A stretch of 64,000 bases of DNA from Bimastos eiseni (taxonomy: Eukaryota > Annelida > Clitellata > Crassiclitellata > Lumbricidae): positions 4,954,832-5,018,831 of the forward strand of contig OY365810.1 in the NCBI GenBank assembly GCA_959347315.1. Direction: 5' to 3'. The notes beneath the pieces are model-generated. The model was given only the letters and a program-made list of their open reading frames with translations, had not been told where the DNA came from and did no database searches. A program made the translations under genes and the position numbers. This document shows, one piece after another, positions 1 to 12,689 of the stretch (position 1 is the first letter of the stretch; each line of letters opens with the position of its first letter).

Positions 1-51
1 TTTATTTGTCCAGTTGTTCATTCATTCGGAATTCATAACACATTCAGTTAA

Positions 52-240
52 TTGGTAATTCATTTATTCATTCAGAGAATTTATATAGCGCCACTCCAAC
101 ATACCTACTCGGAGGCGCTTTCAACCGAACTATGGCGAACTACCAATAGTTTTCGAACTGCTTGTGAAAGTTGTTTGCAGACTGCCAATTACGTTACAGT
201 TTCTCCAAACCATAACCGAATCCGCATTTCCTATTAAGTC
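52..240 (-). mobile_element. LINE 3'-end fragment (CR1/L2-like)
   Basis: Read on the minus strand this ends in a GGCGCTATATAAAT-type block followed by a GAAT-rich tail, the same 3' end found in many other fragments of this window. A diverged copy lies at the equivalent place upstream of the second SOD gene (11960-12250), so it was present before the SOD duplication. Confidence 0.55.
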
Positions 241-742
241 CTATTCGCGTGTTTTCCCGATCACTAAAACATGACTAATCCTATTTCCTTAAAACACACC
301 ATCATTCCATCTTGACTGAATCATAACCCAGCATCGATTCCAATTCAATAAAACTGAAAGTGTTTCTTCTTCTTCGCGTTTGGCTTGCTCCCGGCTGTTT
401 TTAAAAATTAAATAGATGTAGGCCGACAGCATATTGCCTTGTGCCTTACCCTGGTGAGTCACCCACTCTGTCGCCTTCGTCGTTGGCTGGCGTTCTAAGA
501 ATGCCGCCGGATGCCACAGTCATGCACACGGCTGCTATGTATGTATAAATGCATATATTGCATAATATTATATACATATAATACCGCGTGGCTACGAAGT
601 TACCTGAAGTTACCTGGGTGCATCGATTCACACCTTACAGACGCGTCAACTCAACTGTTGCATATAAGTACATTTGCTAGATATACACCTAGGCTTCTCA
701 TTCGCATTTGGAGCATCATTTGGAAGACCAGTTGATATAGTC
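180..742 (+). promoter_or_regulatory. Conserved 5' flank of first SOD gene
   Basis: Several blocks here match the flank of the second SOD gene at 12690-13164. They include a GTTGGCTGGCGTTCTAAG-like block near 481, CAGACGCGTCAAC near 638, and a nearly identical run just before the start codon that ends GTTGATATAGTCATGG. A CATATAAG box near 660 could be a TATA element but is not obvious in the second copy. An AT-rich insertion near 535-590 is specific to this copy. The conservation could reflect promoter and 5' UTR function or simply recent duplication. Confidence 0.45.
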
Positions 743-3700
743 ATGGAGTCCGCGTGCAAACGAGAAAGTTTCATCCTACCTGCGCGTACCCTGTGTTTAT
801 TCCGTAAGTATCAGTTGTGTCCGTTAATGAGCTGGATGTGTGATATCGACTGCTTTGCCGTAATAATACGTTTATTCAACTGGGTTAAATCATTTTCTTC
901 CTCTTAATGTATCTTTGGCGATGACATGCTTGGTCCCTGGCCTTAGATTTTTTGACCATTTCCTTGCCTGTAACTTTTCGCAATCAGCTTCTCCATCATA
1001 CTCTACCTCTCTCTGTCTAACATAACCTACTGAATATCTCCGGTCATTCGATCGGTTGATCACTGATCAGTGGTCACACCGTGACCGCTTCAACGCTTAA
1101 TACACCACTGACTCAATGACTGACTGATAGGGCAATACCTATTAATCTATCTGCCATTTATAGCAATGGTGTAAAAGCCATTGGATTAATCCTAAGCCAC
1201 CTTCTATGTTCATGATAAGCCTTCCAGGTTATATTACAAAACTGTTTAGTTTATAAGATATCATGACATGCCATTAACAATTGTGATATGTTAATAATAT
1301 TCAGTTACAATTACAATTACATTTTTAATGGTATTTAGAATACTATTTACAACGGGCGTCATAACTATTAAGAATAATTCAAACGTACTGCATAAATTAT
1401 AGGTTAATACTCGGGTTTAAAAGTCAGTTGGTTAGTGAGATGTGTGCATTGTGATGGCAAAACATTTGCAATGTGATAAAATTAAAATCCAGTCAGGAAC
1501 CACGCCTTTAATTCAAACGTACATTTAACTATAATATCTGGGGCTATGGCTTCAGTTCAAGAACCAACCGTGTGTGACTGTATGATCCTGTCAAATGACG
1601 TTCTAAGGTAATACTACTTCATGCAGGAGAAACCAAAGGTGCGTGACGCTCAGCTCCTTTGGTCGTGAGAGCTGTTACATGTGACCCAGTTTTTTTAGAC
1701 ATTAGCACCCGCAGACGTAGGCCTGCTAACCGTGTATGCCAACGTCCAAAGCATATTACTCTATAATTAGAGTATTGGTTACTCGTCAAATATCCTTGTA
1801 CGTATTTTACTCTTAAACATGGATGTCGCTCCAATCTAAATATTTCTTATAATTGAAAATATGATGCTATAAACCTCCAATGACTTTTTGCTGTCATAGA
1901 TGTCAATTTTAAAGTTTCTTGCTCCCGATTATCGTCCCAAAACTAGTGACATAGGGACTTTCCAGTCCTGTGCATAGTAGGTCCTTGGCCAGCACCATAC
2001 AATGATACAACAAATAATGGAAATGAGGCTGAATTTCTTAGGCGATTAATGTGTATAACCACGTGGCTACATATTATGTATGTCATGTGTGGTACGATGG
2101 ACGGCACAGGGATAAGAGGTAGATGTAGATTTAACTAGTGTCGGGCACGAGACCAAAAACTCAAGACCAAGATCAAGACTGAGACCAAGACCGAGTGGTC
2201 CGAGACCAAGACCAAGACCGAGACCGATGGTCCGAGACCAAGACTAAGACTAATACTCTTTTTTTAAACAATTCAATTTATTAAAACGCTTTAACAGAAG
2301 AACACGCTTAAAATATTAATTTTATTGTTAAAGAATACTAATTTAAATGGTTGTCCAGAAAACAGTTTTTACCGGCCAGTCTGAACTTTTGCGGGCTCAG
2401 CCCTTCGTTTTGGCCTGAGAATATCATACTCTAGGTTACTTACAGTATACGAACAAGTAGATTAACGTTCCGTTTAAATGGTGTACTTGTAGCACGGACT
2501 TCGGAATTGTAGGTTAACAGTGTCTACTAGTGGCCGAAAGCATAATTATTAGATTGTTTCAAAACCTTGAAATTTGTGAAAGCAATTTTTGAAATGGCTG
2601 GCTCCGTTGGAAATGCATTTTTTTTCTGCCCATATTAACATGTAAATAGAAATCTATTAGTCTGGTCAGCACGCCATAATTCGATTACAATCGCGTATAC
2701 GGCCCAAACACCCGATGTCTCTTAATAATCGAAAATAACCGACATATATAAAAAAATTACTCTGATACGACAAATGACCAAGAACGCTAATTTAAGACCG
2801 AGACCAATCCCAAGACCATTCAATTAGCAACTGGTTAGTCGCCAGGTGGCCAAGATGGACGAAAAAAATATTTACGCATATTCACAAATTGTTTTTTCTT
2901 ATTTTTTGTCGAGTTTTGTGCTACTTTTATATCTTGGATTATGGATTTATATCAGCACTAACTGGATCACTGTTCATCAATCAGTAAATGAAACAGTTTT
3001 TCTCACGGCCGAGTACGAGAATTTAAATTTTAGAAACCGTTTTTATCTTCTGCAGCCGTTAGACGCTCGTAGCACAGCGAGTCGGAACGTAACTCTGGGT
3101 GTTGACATTGACCTCTTAACAACTTTACTCTATCAACAGTGGTTATCAGTCTGGCAATTTAACCTCTTCTCGTCGTAGGTCTACTCTGATACGAATGTGC
3201 AGTGTCATCGAATGTCGCAAAGTTGTCCCATGCAAGCGTTAACTGTACGAATAAGCCCCGGGCTGCGTCACATTACAGGGACTTTGTTATGGGTGCGTAA
3301 GGGCCGCCCCTTTCGTCCCCAGCGCCGTTGTTCTTTATCATGCATTGCTGTTGCACTGCTTCTGTTACTATCGGGTGATATTGAAAGCAACCTTGGGTCA
3401 CACTCCCGCAAAGTCCAGTCCAATTCTATTCTATTCTATTTACGGATTTATAAAGCGCCTCTCACAGTACAACCTAATCAGAGGCGCTCCTAGTGCGAAA
3501 AACCCCTAGTGAAAAGAAAAGTCTTAAGAGAACGAGCAGAAACAGTTGTGCTACTAGATAAGATTGCAGCGCGAGTCACAGCAGGAAGGCTGTACCATAG
3601 CGAAGAGCCAACAGAGGCATAGGCACGATGTTGAGCTGTGGCAGTTCTAGACTGCGGTACTAGAAGATCGTGACGGTCTAAAGAACGGAGAGGACGTCCA

Positions 3701-6700
3701 GTGGTAGCTGAGATAGGTTTCCAGATAAGTTCACATAGATAGAGTGGAGCTTGACCCAACAACGCTTTGAGTGTAAGAACGAGAACTTTGAAATGAATCC
3801 TATCAGTCAAGGGAAGCCAATGAAGATGTTTAGTCATGAAAGCAGTAATATGTGAGAAACGTGGAAGACGGGCGATCAAACGAGCAGCTGCATTGAGTAC
3901 AGACTGGAGCGGAGTGAGGCGGAATTTTGATAGGCCGATGAGTAATGAGTTACAATAGTCAATGCGGGATGCCTAATAGGCATAATAAGCCAATAAGCCT
4001 ACATTGAAACCATCGTCTATAAACTTTGGTGGCTTCAACATCCGTTCAGCCATCCGTCGCTCAGTCATCATACATGACCTCATCAGAGACGAGAGGCTGG
4101 ACATACTGGCACTAAGCGAAACGTGGATCTATGCTGACACTCTTGATTGTATCAAGCGTGACATCGCTCCTGAAGGCTTCTCTGTTCTCCATGTTCATCG
4201 GAATGGAACCTCAGGTCGCTCAGTGTCTGGCGGGGGTCTCGCTCTTATCTACAGGTCCACGTTAGAGGTCAGCGTACATCCTCAATCCTCAAGGCTCTGT
4301 ACTTCCTCGTGTGAACTTCGACTAGTTCGATTGGCCAAATCATCTTCATCGATGACTATTGGAAACATCTACAGTCCACCGGGTACAATAGGAGAGTTCT
4401 ACAACGACCTCGCCAACCTAATTTCATCCATTTGTGTTGAGGCTGGTGAAAAACTTGTGCTTTGTGGAGATCTTAATTGCCCTGGATCTGGAGGTCGAAT
4501 GAATAGCATACTGGCCGATACCTACGGTCTCCGCCAGTATGTTGAAATCCCTACCAGTACCCGAGGCGATAGCATCTTAGACGTTCTAGCAGCCGATGAT
4601 CGAACAACAGTCTGTGACACGCACGTGAACGATGCTGGTCTTATATCGGATCACAAATTAGTACTTTGTAAAATAATGACTTCCATTCATCGCCAACCAG
4701 TGCGTCATGTATTCCGAAACATCAAAGCAATAGACCCTTTAATACTCAGTGACTTGTTAATTGACTCAGACCTATTCACAGCTCCTGCAGGCAGTGCAAA
4801 CGATTTTGCCGAACAAATGAAAACAACAGTGTCAATGATATTTGACAAACTGGCTCCGATTCAGACTTGCTACAGGCGCTCATCTAAACCTATTACTAGA
4901 TGGCTCTCATCTGAAGCATCCCGTGCGAAGAAGGAACGTCGTCGACTTGAAAGAAAGTGGAAACATTCTGGACTTGATGAGGATGGGCAGTGTTATCGTC
5001 GACACTGCCGTGTAACTAATAAACTCATAAACGATTCACGAAGCTCGTATTTCTGCAGTCAACTTGAAAGTGCTGATAATCCTCGGGACCGATGGCGCAT
5101 CGTTCAGCGTCTTCTACACTCAAAGGATAGAAACAACTGCCAACGCTCAGACACAGAAAATCAGACTCTGTGTGCACATTTTGCTGCATTTTTTGTTAAC
5201 AAACTTATTGATCTTAAATGTAAAATTGCTAGATGTGCTGCTAATTTAGTGTAGAGTGACCTGCTGCTCGATTCCGAATTCTCCGCCCCTGCCTTCGATG
5301 ACATACCGCCTGTCACATTCTTTGAAGTCTTTAATCTTCTCAATAGCATGGTTCCTAAATCATTAGCATTGGACTTCATACCAACATCCCTCATCGTCTC
5401 TTGTTCTGATGTATTCTCTCACCTCATTGCACACTTGGCCAACCTATCTTTTGCTGAAGGGTGCTTTCCTTCATGCTTCAAATCTGCCTTAGTCACGCCT
5501 TTACTTAAAAAGCCTGACCTTGACACTAGCAATTTGTCTAACGTCAGACCTATCTCCAACCTCAATAACATTTCCAAGAACCTATAACGTCTTTTTCTTA
5601 TGCGTATCAAGAGACACAGTACTTCCACTCCCAACTGCAGTCCCTACCAGTCAGCCTATCGCGAAGGCTACTCCACGGAAACTGCTCTTGTCTCTACACT
5701 GGATTACATCTTCTCATCTATTGACAATGGTAAAGCTTGCCTCTCTGTGTGTCTCGACCTTAGTGCAGCCTTTGACACTGTAGACCACCAGTTACTCCTC
5801 GCAAGACTTGCAAAAAGCTTTGGTGTCTCTGGGACTGCCTTACACTGGTTAGCTTCATACCTGGTTGACCGCAATCAGCAGGTGGGCATTGGATCTGCTC
5901 GGATCGATTTAAATTAGATGGCTGAATATGTGGGAACAGGACCGCACCCAGTGGAGAACGATGGCGAAAGACACCAAATGGTGATGAGCCAGAATATGGA
6001 CAGAATGAAGTAGAAAACATGTTTTCTTATCGATGAGTAAACGCACCTACGCATGCATGGCGAACGCATATTCTTGGCTGTTAATATGATTTATGTATGA
6101 GCGTTGATGTTATTGCTGGCTAGATGCCAAGCTCTTTTTTGAAAACGTCTGCATTATTAATTTTTATACCTATAATTATTATTGCTTGCCGAAATGGCAC
6201 AAAGATTAGGACTTGTTTGCCAATGCAGTAAAGGCAGTGTAATAAATGACATTGCTCATGTAAGCTCTTTGCAAATGCACACAGGTCTGATCGTTTATAT
6301 GGCTATTATTATTAATCCACAGTTTAACGTTGTCATATGACATCTATGGGCGTTGACGACAATTTGAAACATATACAGTACAGTGCAAAGAAATTCATAG
6401 CGCCCGAAAGACACCATTCAAAACTGTCTGAATTTTAAACTGTCATTAGTGTTCATTGTTTTACAACATAAATAATAATGGTATTAATAACATCAATAAT
6501 GCATGTAATATAGTATCTCATGCAAATGTAACAATATTTGCATTGATATTTACACAGATGCACGTGATTTAGGTAATTATTATTATGCAGATTCTTATCT
6601 GTGTCAACGAACGGTTTTTGATCTGATACAACAGACTTGGTGCTGTGGCGTAATGACACTCATTAAACAGCCTTTAATAACGACATTCAATTAATGTTCA

Positions 6701-9700
6701 TTATTCATTCATTGATGTTGTTGTGTGTCCTTTGAATCACAAAATGTAGCTAGTCATTTCAATATAATTATTACATCGACTGGTTGCTTTTATTTTAGTC
6801 GTTGCTGGGTTAGCCTTAGTAGCTGCTGATGACTTTTACGCAACATGTGTCATCGTTCCTCTGGGTTTTCCCGGAACGAACATATCTGGCACAATCAAAC
6901 TACACGAGTCAGTGAGTACTTCGCTGTGTTCACATGTTACACTTGTATCAATGATTCAGCATCTTGGCAATGGACATGTGATCATGTATTTCTAATACAT
7001 CTGAACATGTATAGAAAATGTATTGTGCGAGATTACTATGAATGATAAAACAGAAGTACAGTGTTTGGGTTAAGACTCACCCTTAAAACTTGCTTAACCA
7101 GCGAAGTGTTACTTTTTTGGATTGCCATTGCCACATGACCTCGTCCTACCTAGATTTGATGCCTTTGAAAAAATGCTCTTTAATCATGCGAATTTGACTT
7201 TATTTAAAATTGTAAGCTATTATGCATTCATTGCTGGTTTGCTGGTAGTCTAATGTAGAATATTCTTACTTACTTACTTAAATTGCACTACATTCGTTGG
7301 TATTTCATATCCACACTTTGAACTCTGCTCTAACCCGAATACTTTGCATATGGGACTATAACACTGGTTGTTAGAATCTTATTGCTGACCCATTTGTTCT
7401 GTTTGCCACAACTGTTATTGCTTTGATGGCTGTTGGTATAGGGCCTATTTATCAAGAGTACTTTCAATATGAGAATGTTCATTGAATCTGTTTAAACTTG
7501 ATGCCATTGTTTATACCTTTTGTAAGCTACTGTGCGTTTGCTGGTATAGTCTAATAAAGAATATTCTTACTTAATTTTCCAATCAATTCCACCTGGCTTC
7601 TCCAGCAGATAATAATTAATCGTTATTTCTGATCATGTCTTGAAGTGATCATCGAGTAATTTCTTTGACGATAACTACGTGAAAGAAATCATCAGCAGAA
7701 CTGAATTAGTAATAACCGCGTCGCTGCTTGCACTATGATAGTGCCAGCCTCAATTCTGGATAAAGCAGGAGGGTGACGCTGATGATTGTTGTTATCACGC
7801 TGTGTCGCTAAGCTGAAGCTACAGATTAGTTAAGCTTACATGTATACGCAATAGCGATCCACTAGAAGTTCTGTACCATACTGTAATTTGGTTTAGCTAT
7901 CGTCCGATTTTGTAATATTCATTTGGGGGGTTAAAGGTACAGATAAGACTGCCAATATATCTGCTTATAAACTCATCAGACGTGAGGTCAACATGTTAAT
8001 GCACAAACGACAGCAATATCTTGAATGCTATGTAAATGCTGTGCATCTATCTGTTGCTTCACATATGCTTTTACTGAGACTGGCACCTGGAGCGTTGATG
8101 ATGGATGTTAGAGCTGCGACCCATCTAATATGAATTCTTGGCAAATGTTACCAGACTGATTCTGGTGTTACTACGGTGATGGGACACTTATATGGGTTTG
8201 AGAATAGAAGTTACAGCGAACGAGGTTTTCATGTCCATGAATACGGAAACCTCGGTGGTAACTGCACAGCAGCAGGAGTTCACTACAATCCGCTCAACAA
8301 AACCCATGGGGCACCCACAGACACCATCAGGTTGGTAGTATAAACACACTTTATCTGAGACTTACTGATTGCTGACTAAGTGGCATCTGCCAATAAATAT
8401 GTGGTTGTAAGCGTTTATTTAAAAAGCGACTGATTCTTCGAGAAACTACATCAGACCTGACTATTATAAAAAAATACTATCGAACTTATTGACCGCTGGT
8501 CACTTGCAAAATATCGGTAATACGCACTGATGTTCATCTGGGTCAAGATACAAGAGAGCAGATTGAGGTTGTATGGGCATGTGAGGCGGTCGAGTGAAGA
8601 CAATAGTATCAATAGATCATGAAGGCGAAGGTATATGGTCATCGAGGACGACAGAAGAAGAGATGGAGAGACGTGATAGAAATGGATATCAAGCTGTACA
8701 AATTGAAAATCAAGGATTATGCAGACAGAATCCATTGGAGAAAGAGGATCCGAGTGGCTGACCCCTCCCAGCGAGAGACTGATCCTAGCCGGAAGAAAAA
8801 GAAGAAGATCTCTGATTTTTACGTTTTGAGCCCGTCATCTTCACTACTTTAGTTTATGTTTTTATACGTTCTCCAATTTATTACTGCAATTTCAGTCTCA
8901 TTGGTCATCTTATGAATTTGTCTCTTGCTTCTTCAGTCGTTGGTCAGCACAGCTATTAGAATGTCTAGCCCTCTTTACTCGGCAATCTCAAATCTCTACC
9001 TTTATCTTTAATGAGCTTCTTTAGCTCACTCCGAGATATGTCTGATTGACCGTTGACGCAATATTTGGTCCTCATTCAGTTTCCTTCCACCGTCCACTTT
9101 GTTCCTCCAATCGATTTCTCTTGCTTTCCCATTCTAGAACTACTATGGCTCAGTCTAAATCATTTGCTTCAACTGGTCTCTCTCTTCCTTTGTAATACGC
9201 TTTCTATTTTACTTTTTTCTAGAATTCTATCTGGCAGTAGGCCTATCTAATCCACTTTTGCTTTTCTTAAAACCAACTTTTTCTTGCTAGTCCTTGGGCA
9301 GCTCTTCTGAACGGTTCACCCTACTAGAGGCGCTAAACAAATGCTTATATACAATACAATATATAATGCGCAGGTAATTAATCAAGTTTGTCGATTCTTT
9401 ACACTGTAGACATGTCGGTGACTTGGGAAATATTGTTGTCGATTCGAGTCTACACTCAATTGTCAACATAACCGACAAAGAGATCTCCCTGCATGGACAA
9501 TATTCGATTATTAATCGAACAATTGTGGTTAGTGACCAGAGCAATAAATATGATCTGTAGGACTAGCAATCTTGATCTAATTAAGTGTTCATTTATCTAT
9601 CGCAATTCTGCATTTGTGACGAGCTCAGTATAAGTATGCAGAGCCTATGAATCGGAGGTGCAACACAATTGTGTGTGAACAGCTTATCGCTATAGGCTAT

Positions 9701-10787
9701 TTCGTCAGACAGGTTCTGACTAGCAATTGATGGAGAGCGGACAAAGGGTTCACTGACTATAGACATCTGTATCACAAAATGTTGATGATGCGAGTCAGTG
9801 TATCACGAATGAGCTACACACGCAGTGAGCACCAAGAGCCATCAATGTATCTGTATACAGGTTGTAGTGAACTGTGGGCCTACAGCCCTGAGACATGGCC
9901 TATGATTGCTGTAAATTTGAAGAGACTGGAGGCGGCACATCATAGATGGCAGAGAAAGATCCTAGGGATCACATGGATAGACAAAATAAAGAATGAAGAG
10001 ATTAGAGGAAGAACGAGTATGGAGAAAATGGAGGTAATGATAAGAAGGGCACGACTACGATGGCTGGGGCATCTACATCGCAAGGATGAGAACAAAAATC
10101 CCTATAAAGACATTGAACTTGGTCACAAATTTAATGGAGAAGAAACGGGGAAGACCAAGAAATAATTGGAAGAACTCGGTCTCAAGGGACCTCAGCGGCG
10201 GAGGAATTACTTGGGTAGATGCTGCTCAAGGCAGTGGAGCGTGAAACTCTGTTTCGTACAATGTGCTAACAGCACGAGGATGAACTAAGGACCGTCTAAG
10301 GTAGGGTGTGTCTACACCCTTATGGTGCTGGTACATCACACGCAAATCTAACACAGAGGGATTTAATTATGAATATCGCAAAAAAAACTTACGCTTTCGA
10401 GGGCTGATTTAAATGTCCTTAATGTTGTCTCGAAACCACGATGCTGAATGTCAAACCGCTTATTAAATGTTGAAAGCACAATCATTCTGTAACTCAACAG
10501 TCGGTGTGTTATTGGTGAACGAGCCATTGTCTTAATATTGACTGTTTTTCTGTTTGTAACAGGTCCACTCAGGCGTTGATGACCTTGGAAGAGGAGGAAC
10601 TGACGTAAGCAATACCACTGGGAACTCCGGATATCGTATCGGCTGTTGCATTATTATCTTGGACCCTATGTCTACGACTGCATCGCCTACGACTACATCA
10701 CCTGCTCCATCTGTGGGACCTTTGTCCGGATTCCTTCTCATCTCTTTCGCTGGATTACAGCTGTTAATGGAGAGCATTCAACTATAA
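743..10787 (+). CDS. Secreted Cu/Zn superoxide dismutase, putative GPI-anchored (copy 1)
   Basis: Five exons with matching phases: 743-803, 6799-6911, 8155-8330, 9410-9527 and 10563-10787, giving 230 aa. Cu/Zn SOD converts superoxide to oxygen and hydrogen peroxide. Exons 1 and 2 encode a signal peptide, so the enzyme should act outside the cell. Copper and zinc ligands are visible: GFHVHEYG (two His), [12 protein letters not shown] (two His), RHVGDLGN (His and Asp) and [12 protein letters not shown] (His). The Cys in GNCTAAG and the first Cys in YRIGCCII can form the usual disulphide, and the active-site Arg is in GYRIGC. The protein ends with a Thr/Ser/Pro stretch and a hydrophobic tail ([13 protein letters not shown]), typical of a GPI signal. 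Several N-glycosylation sites are present. Introns hold several LINE fragments. Exon 4 uses a weaker GTTAGT donor than its duplicate. Confidence 0.88.
2148..2252. repeat. Imperfect GACCAA hexamer array
   Basis: Tandem, degenerate GAGACCAAGACCAAGACC-type units lie in SOD intron 1. Related units recur at about 2788-2818, so the array may mark both ends of a larger repeat unit of about 670 bp. Confidence 0.6.
2846..3178 (+). other. Open frame with one membrane segment, unassigned
   Basis: A 110-codon frame begins MAKMDEKN and has one strong hydrophobic segment at about residues 15-37, then a polar part with N-glycosylation sites. I do not recognise it. It lies inside SOD intron 1 directly upstream of the 2A-like LINE frame, so it may be part of that element's 5' region rather than a host gene. 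Confidence 0.25.
3377..3400 (+). other. Degenerate 2A-like ribosome-skipping motif in LINE
   Basis: The frame reads [15 protein letters not shown]. The 2A consensus is D-V/I-E-x-N-P-G-P; here both prolines are replaced (Leu and Ser), each explainable by a single C-to-T change. 2A-like leaders are established in CR1-like elements of sea urchin and amphioxus. This copy should not skip. Confidence 0.7.
3421..3990 (-). mobile_element. LINE 3' end, minus strand, nested in the 2A LINE
   Basis: The minus frame from 3879 to 3490 (129 codons) is the C-terminal tail of a reverse transcriptase: [41 protein letters not shown] and LWYSLPAV. It is followed on the minus strand by the AGGCGCTTTATAAAT end and a short TAGAA tail. 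It splits the 2A leader from the endonuclease of the plus-strand element. Confidence 0.8.
5918..6020 (+). mobile_element. Fragment of another LINE C-terminal tail
   Basis: The block reads [14 protein letters not shown], a pattern typical of the end of LINE ORF2 polyproteins. It abuts the truncated 3' edge of the 2A LINE. Assignment is tentative. Confidence 0.4.
7208..7575 (+). repeat. Duplicated intronic segment in first SOD intron 2
   Basis: Two diverged copies of a segment containing GTAAGCTA, TTTGCTGGTA and a shared GAATATTCTTACTTA end lie at 7208-7275 and 7518-7575. No coding potential was seen. The rest of 6912-8154 holds no recognisable gene. Confidence 0.5.
7733..7815 (-). repeat. Dispersed block resembling an antisense signal-peptide exon (copy 1)
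   Basis: On the minus strand it reads [17 protein letters not shown] followed by a stop. The same block recurs at 27429-27497, 30565-30640 and 32020-32092. This copy has no start codon and looks dead. See the finding on the repeated block. Confidence 0.4.
8560..8800 (+). mobile_element. LINE reverse-transcriptase C-terminal remnant
   Basis: The segment encodes [12 protein letters not shown], then [18 protein letters not shown] and [13 protein letters not shown] in shifted frames, the typical C-terminal tail of non-LTR retrotransposon polyproteins. It lies in the first SOD intron 3 and is decayed. Confidence 0.7.
8930..9345 (+). mobile_element. LINE 3' end, plus strand
   Basis: A degenerate reverse-transcriptase tail is followed by GAACGGTTCACCCTACTAGAGGCGCT and an AT-rich tail, the 3' end shared by copies at 38.9 and 47.2 kb. 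It sits in the first SOD intron 3, about 65 bp before exon 4. Confidence 0.6.
9780..10265 (+). mobile_element. LINE reverse-transcriptase C-terminal remnant
   Basis: The frame 9779-10165 encodes [20 protein letters not shown], then [20 protein letters not shown] and [18 protein letters not shown], the classic tail of non-LTR reverse transcriptases. A frameshifted continuation runs to about 10265. It lies in the first SOD intron 4. Confidence 0.75.
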
Positions 10788-11959
10788 ACAGTGGAATTTG
10801 GACATGCTGGATTTGCAATGCGTCTGTCGCATAATATTTTATTTTTTTCTAATGCTACTAGATCATTTATTCAAACTCATCTTTGGAGATGTAACAACCA
10901 TGTAATGCTTTTTTTAGAGCTAACCTGAAGGCATGTATCTATTGAACTGCTACACAGCTAACGCCTTAGAGAAGTTATTGAAGAGTCCGTTTTGATGATG
11001 ACAGCAATATTGCAAACTGTCAAACAAACTGGTGGTTTTCACAGTACATTCTGACTCTGTTAAAGACCGCTCCTCTCGTCGACCAGCATGTTCTTCCTGG
11101 CACACGTCGTTTTAGCAGACGTTCATTCACAGTTGCCGGTTCTTCCACCTGGGACTATGTACCATTAATTTTCAGGTTCGCCACTCTCCATTCGAGAATA
11201 TCGTTCCGTCCAGTTTACCCATGTCGATTTATGGTAGCCCAGATTCGATGTTCATTTCTATAGACATCATTAGGAGGGCATGATCGAGTTTGATATGTTG
11301 AATTGTATAGTATTGTATAACTCTTGAACCTTCCAGTTAATACAAGCTTTTTACTTTGACCTCAGTCTTAATTATTCCGTTGCAGTCGTGGCAATCAAGT
11401 CAATCAATCAATCAATCAATCAAGCCAATCAATCAATCAAGCCAATCAATCAATCAATCAATCAAGCCAATCAATCGTGGCCTATTGTGCTGAGTTGTGT
11501 TGATTGCCAATAATAATAAACGAAAATAATAATGATCAATGATGAATATTACGGTTCACATAATACATGTATATTGATAACTGCAACTTTCGGCTAAGCT
11601 CATGTCAGGCTGACATGAATAGAATAGCATGAGCTTTTGCTTAGTCACAAAAAGCTATTCATTAACTTAAAGTCATAGACAAAGCTATTGGCTATTTCAA
11701 TATTTCGTCTTATCATCAGTTTCTTTAGTGAGTCAGGCATTTATTCATTTACTTATCCAGTTGCTTGTTTAATCGGGATTCATAATTCGGTTCCGTAACT
11801 TTAATTCAACCGGATTAATTTCCGATTTATTTCCTGAAGCATCGTGATGGTCGGTTAGGGTTAGGGTTAGCGCAGTTTATAGATTTCTTTCAACGAAAGA
11901 CTTTCATCTGCATTATTAAACGGCAATTAATTCGGGGAATTAAAATCATAGTACCCATA
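10788..11959. other. Spacer between the two SOD units
   Basis: No gene was seen. It holds an AATC tandem array at about 11395-11476 and three telomere-like TTAGGG units at 11853-11870. Confidence 0.6.
11395..11476. repeat. AATC/AAGCC tandem array
   Basis: Runs of AATC repeats are broken by AAGCC units at regular intervals. Confidence 0.85.
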
Positions 11960-12250
11960 ATTCATTTAGTCATTCATTTATTCAGAGGACTTATATAGCG
12001 CCACTCATAGATGCTTACTCGGAGGAACTCCAAACCGAACTCTGGGGATAACCAACGGTTTTCTGATGCTTGCGAAAGGTGTATGACGATTAGGCCTACC
12101 TATAGTAAAAAGAACACGCAGCTCTGAAGGAAGGTTATTCAACGTGGTGAACAGAACCACAGAAAAGCACGACGTTGCATTTTTACCTAAGGGGATAACT
12201 AAGTTAAACCGTACTGCAGAACGAAGATTATCATGATCAGCCAAATCTGA
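11960..12250 (-). mobile_element. LINE 3'-end fragment upstream of second SOD
   Basis: The minus frame (12244-12005) has a LINE C-terminal tail pattern (VRFNLVIPLGKNAT, LNNLPSELR), then the GGCGCTATATAAGT end and a GAATAAATGAAT tail. It is the paralogue of the fragment at 52-240. Confidence 0.6.
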
Positions 12251-12689
12251 GACGGAAGCAATTAAGCTGTGGCAATTATATATATATATATCTATCTATA
12301 TATATAAGCAGAGGCACCTTCTCACTGGCACCGCCAGACTTGACTGATTTAATAAATTCAATTCGCCGGAATTTGGTCGATAATTTGGAGCAGGTCACAC
12401 ATACTTATAAAGCGAAACATCGTCGATTCTTGAAATAATCACCAACAAAGCTGGCAGTTGCAAGTTGTCCAAGGTCCCACGAGGAGGTCAGATAAATAAG
12501 CAAGTGATGTGCGCCTCTCGTTACAGAATATACTTAATGGCCTACGCATTAACATAGATGACATGGAAGCAGTAGTTTCATTTGTTCATTCATTCATTAA
12601 TGTTCACTTATTTGATTCACGATAGGAATAAATCAATTGCAATTAAAAAGATGGATGCATGACCAAATTGCAACGAATAAGCATGTAAT

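Larger units (their letters stand above)
3197..5917 (+). mobile_element. CR1/L2-like non-LTR retrotransposon with 2A-like leader, interrupted and 3'-truncated
   Basis: The 5' frame (3197-3420) carries a hydrophobic leader and a degenerate 2A-like motif. It is interrupted at about 3421 by a minus-strand LINE 3' end. The element resumes at 4004 with an endonuclease domain ([33 protein letters not shown]) and runs through a linker into reverse transcriptase ([40 protein letters not shown]). Positions 4004-5917 stay in a single frame broken only by TAG at 5252 and TAA at 5585, so the copy is not very old. It stops before the YADD catalytic block. It sits sense in SOD intron 1. Confidence 0.85.

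Noticed and set aside
3490..3879. 129-codon minus frame as a host gene
   Set aside because: It is a LINE reverse-transcriptase C terminus followed by a LINE 3' end.
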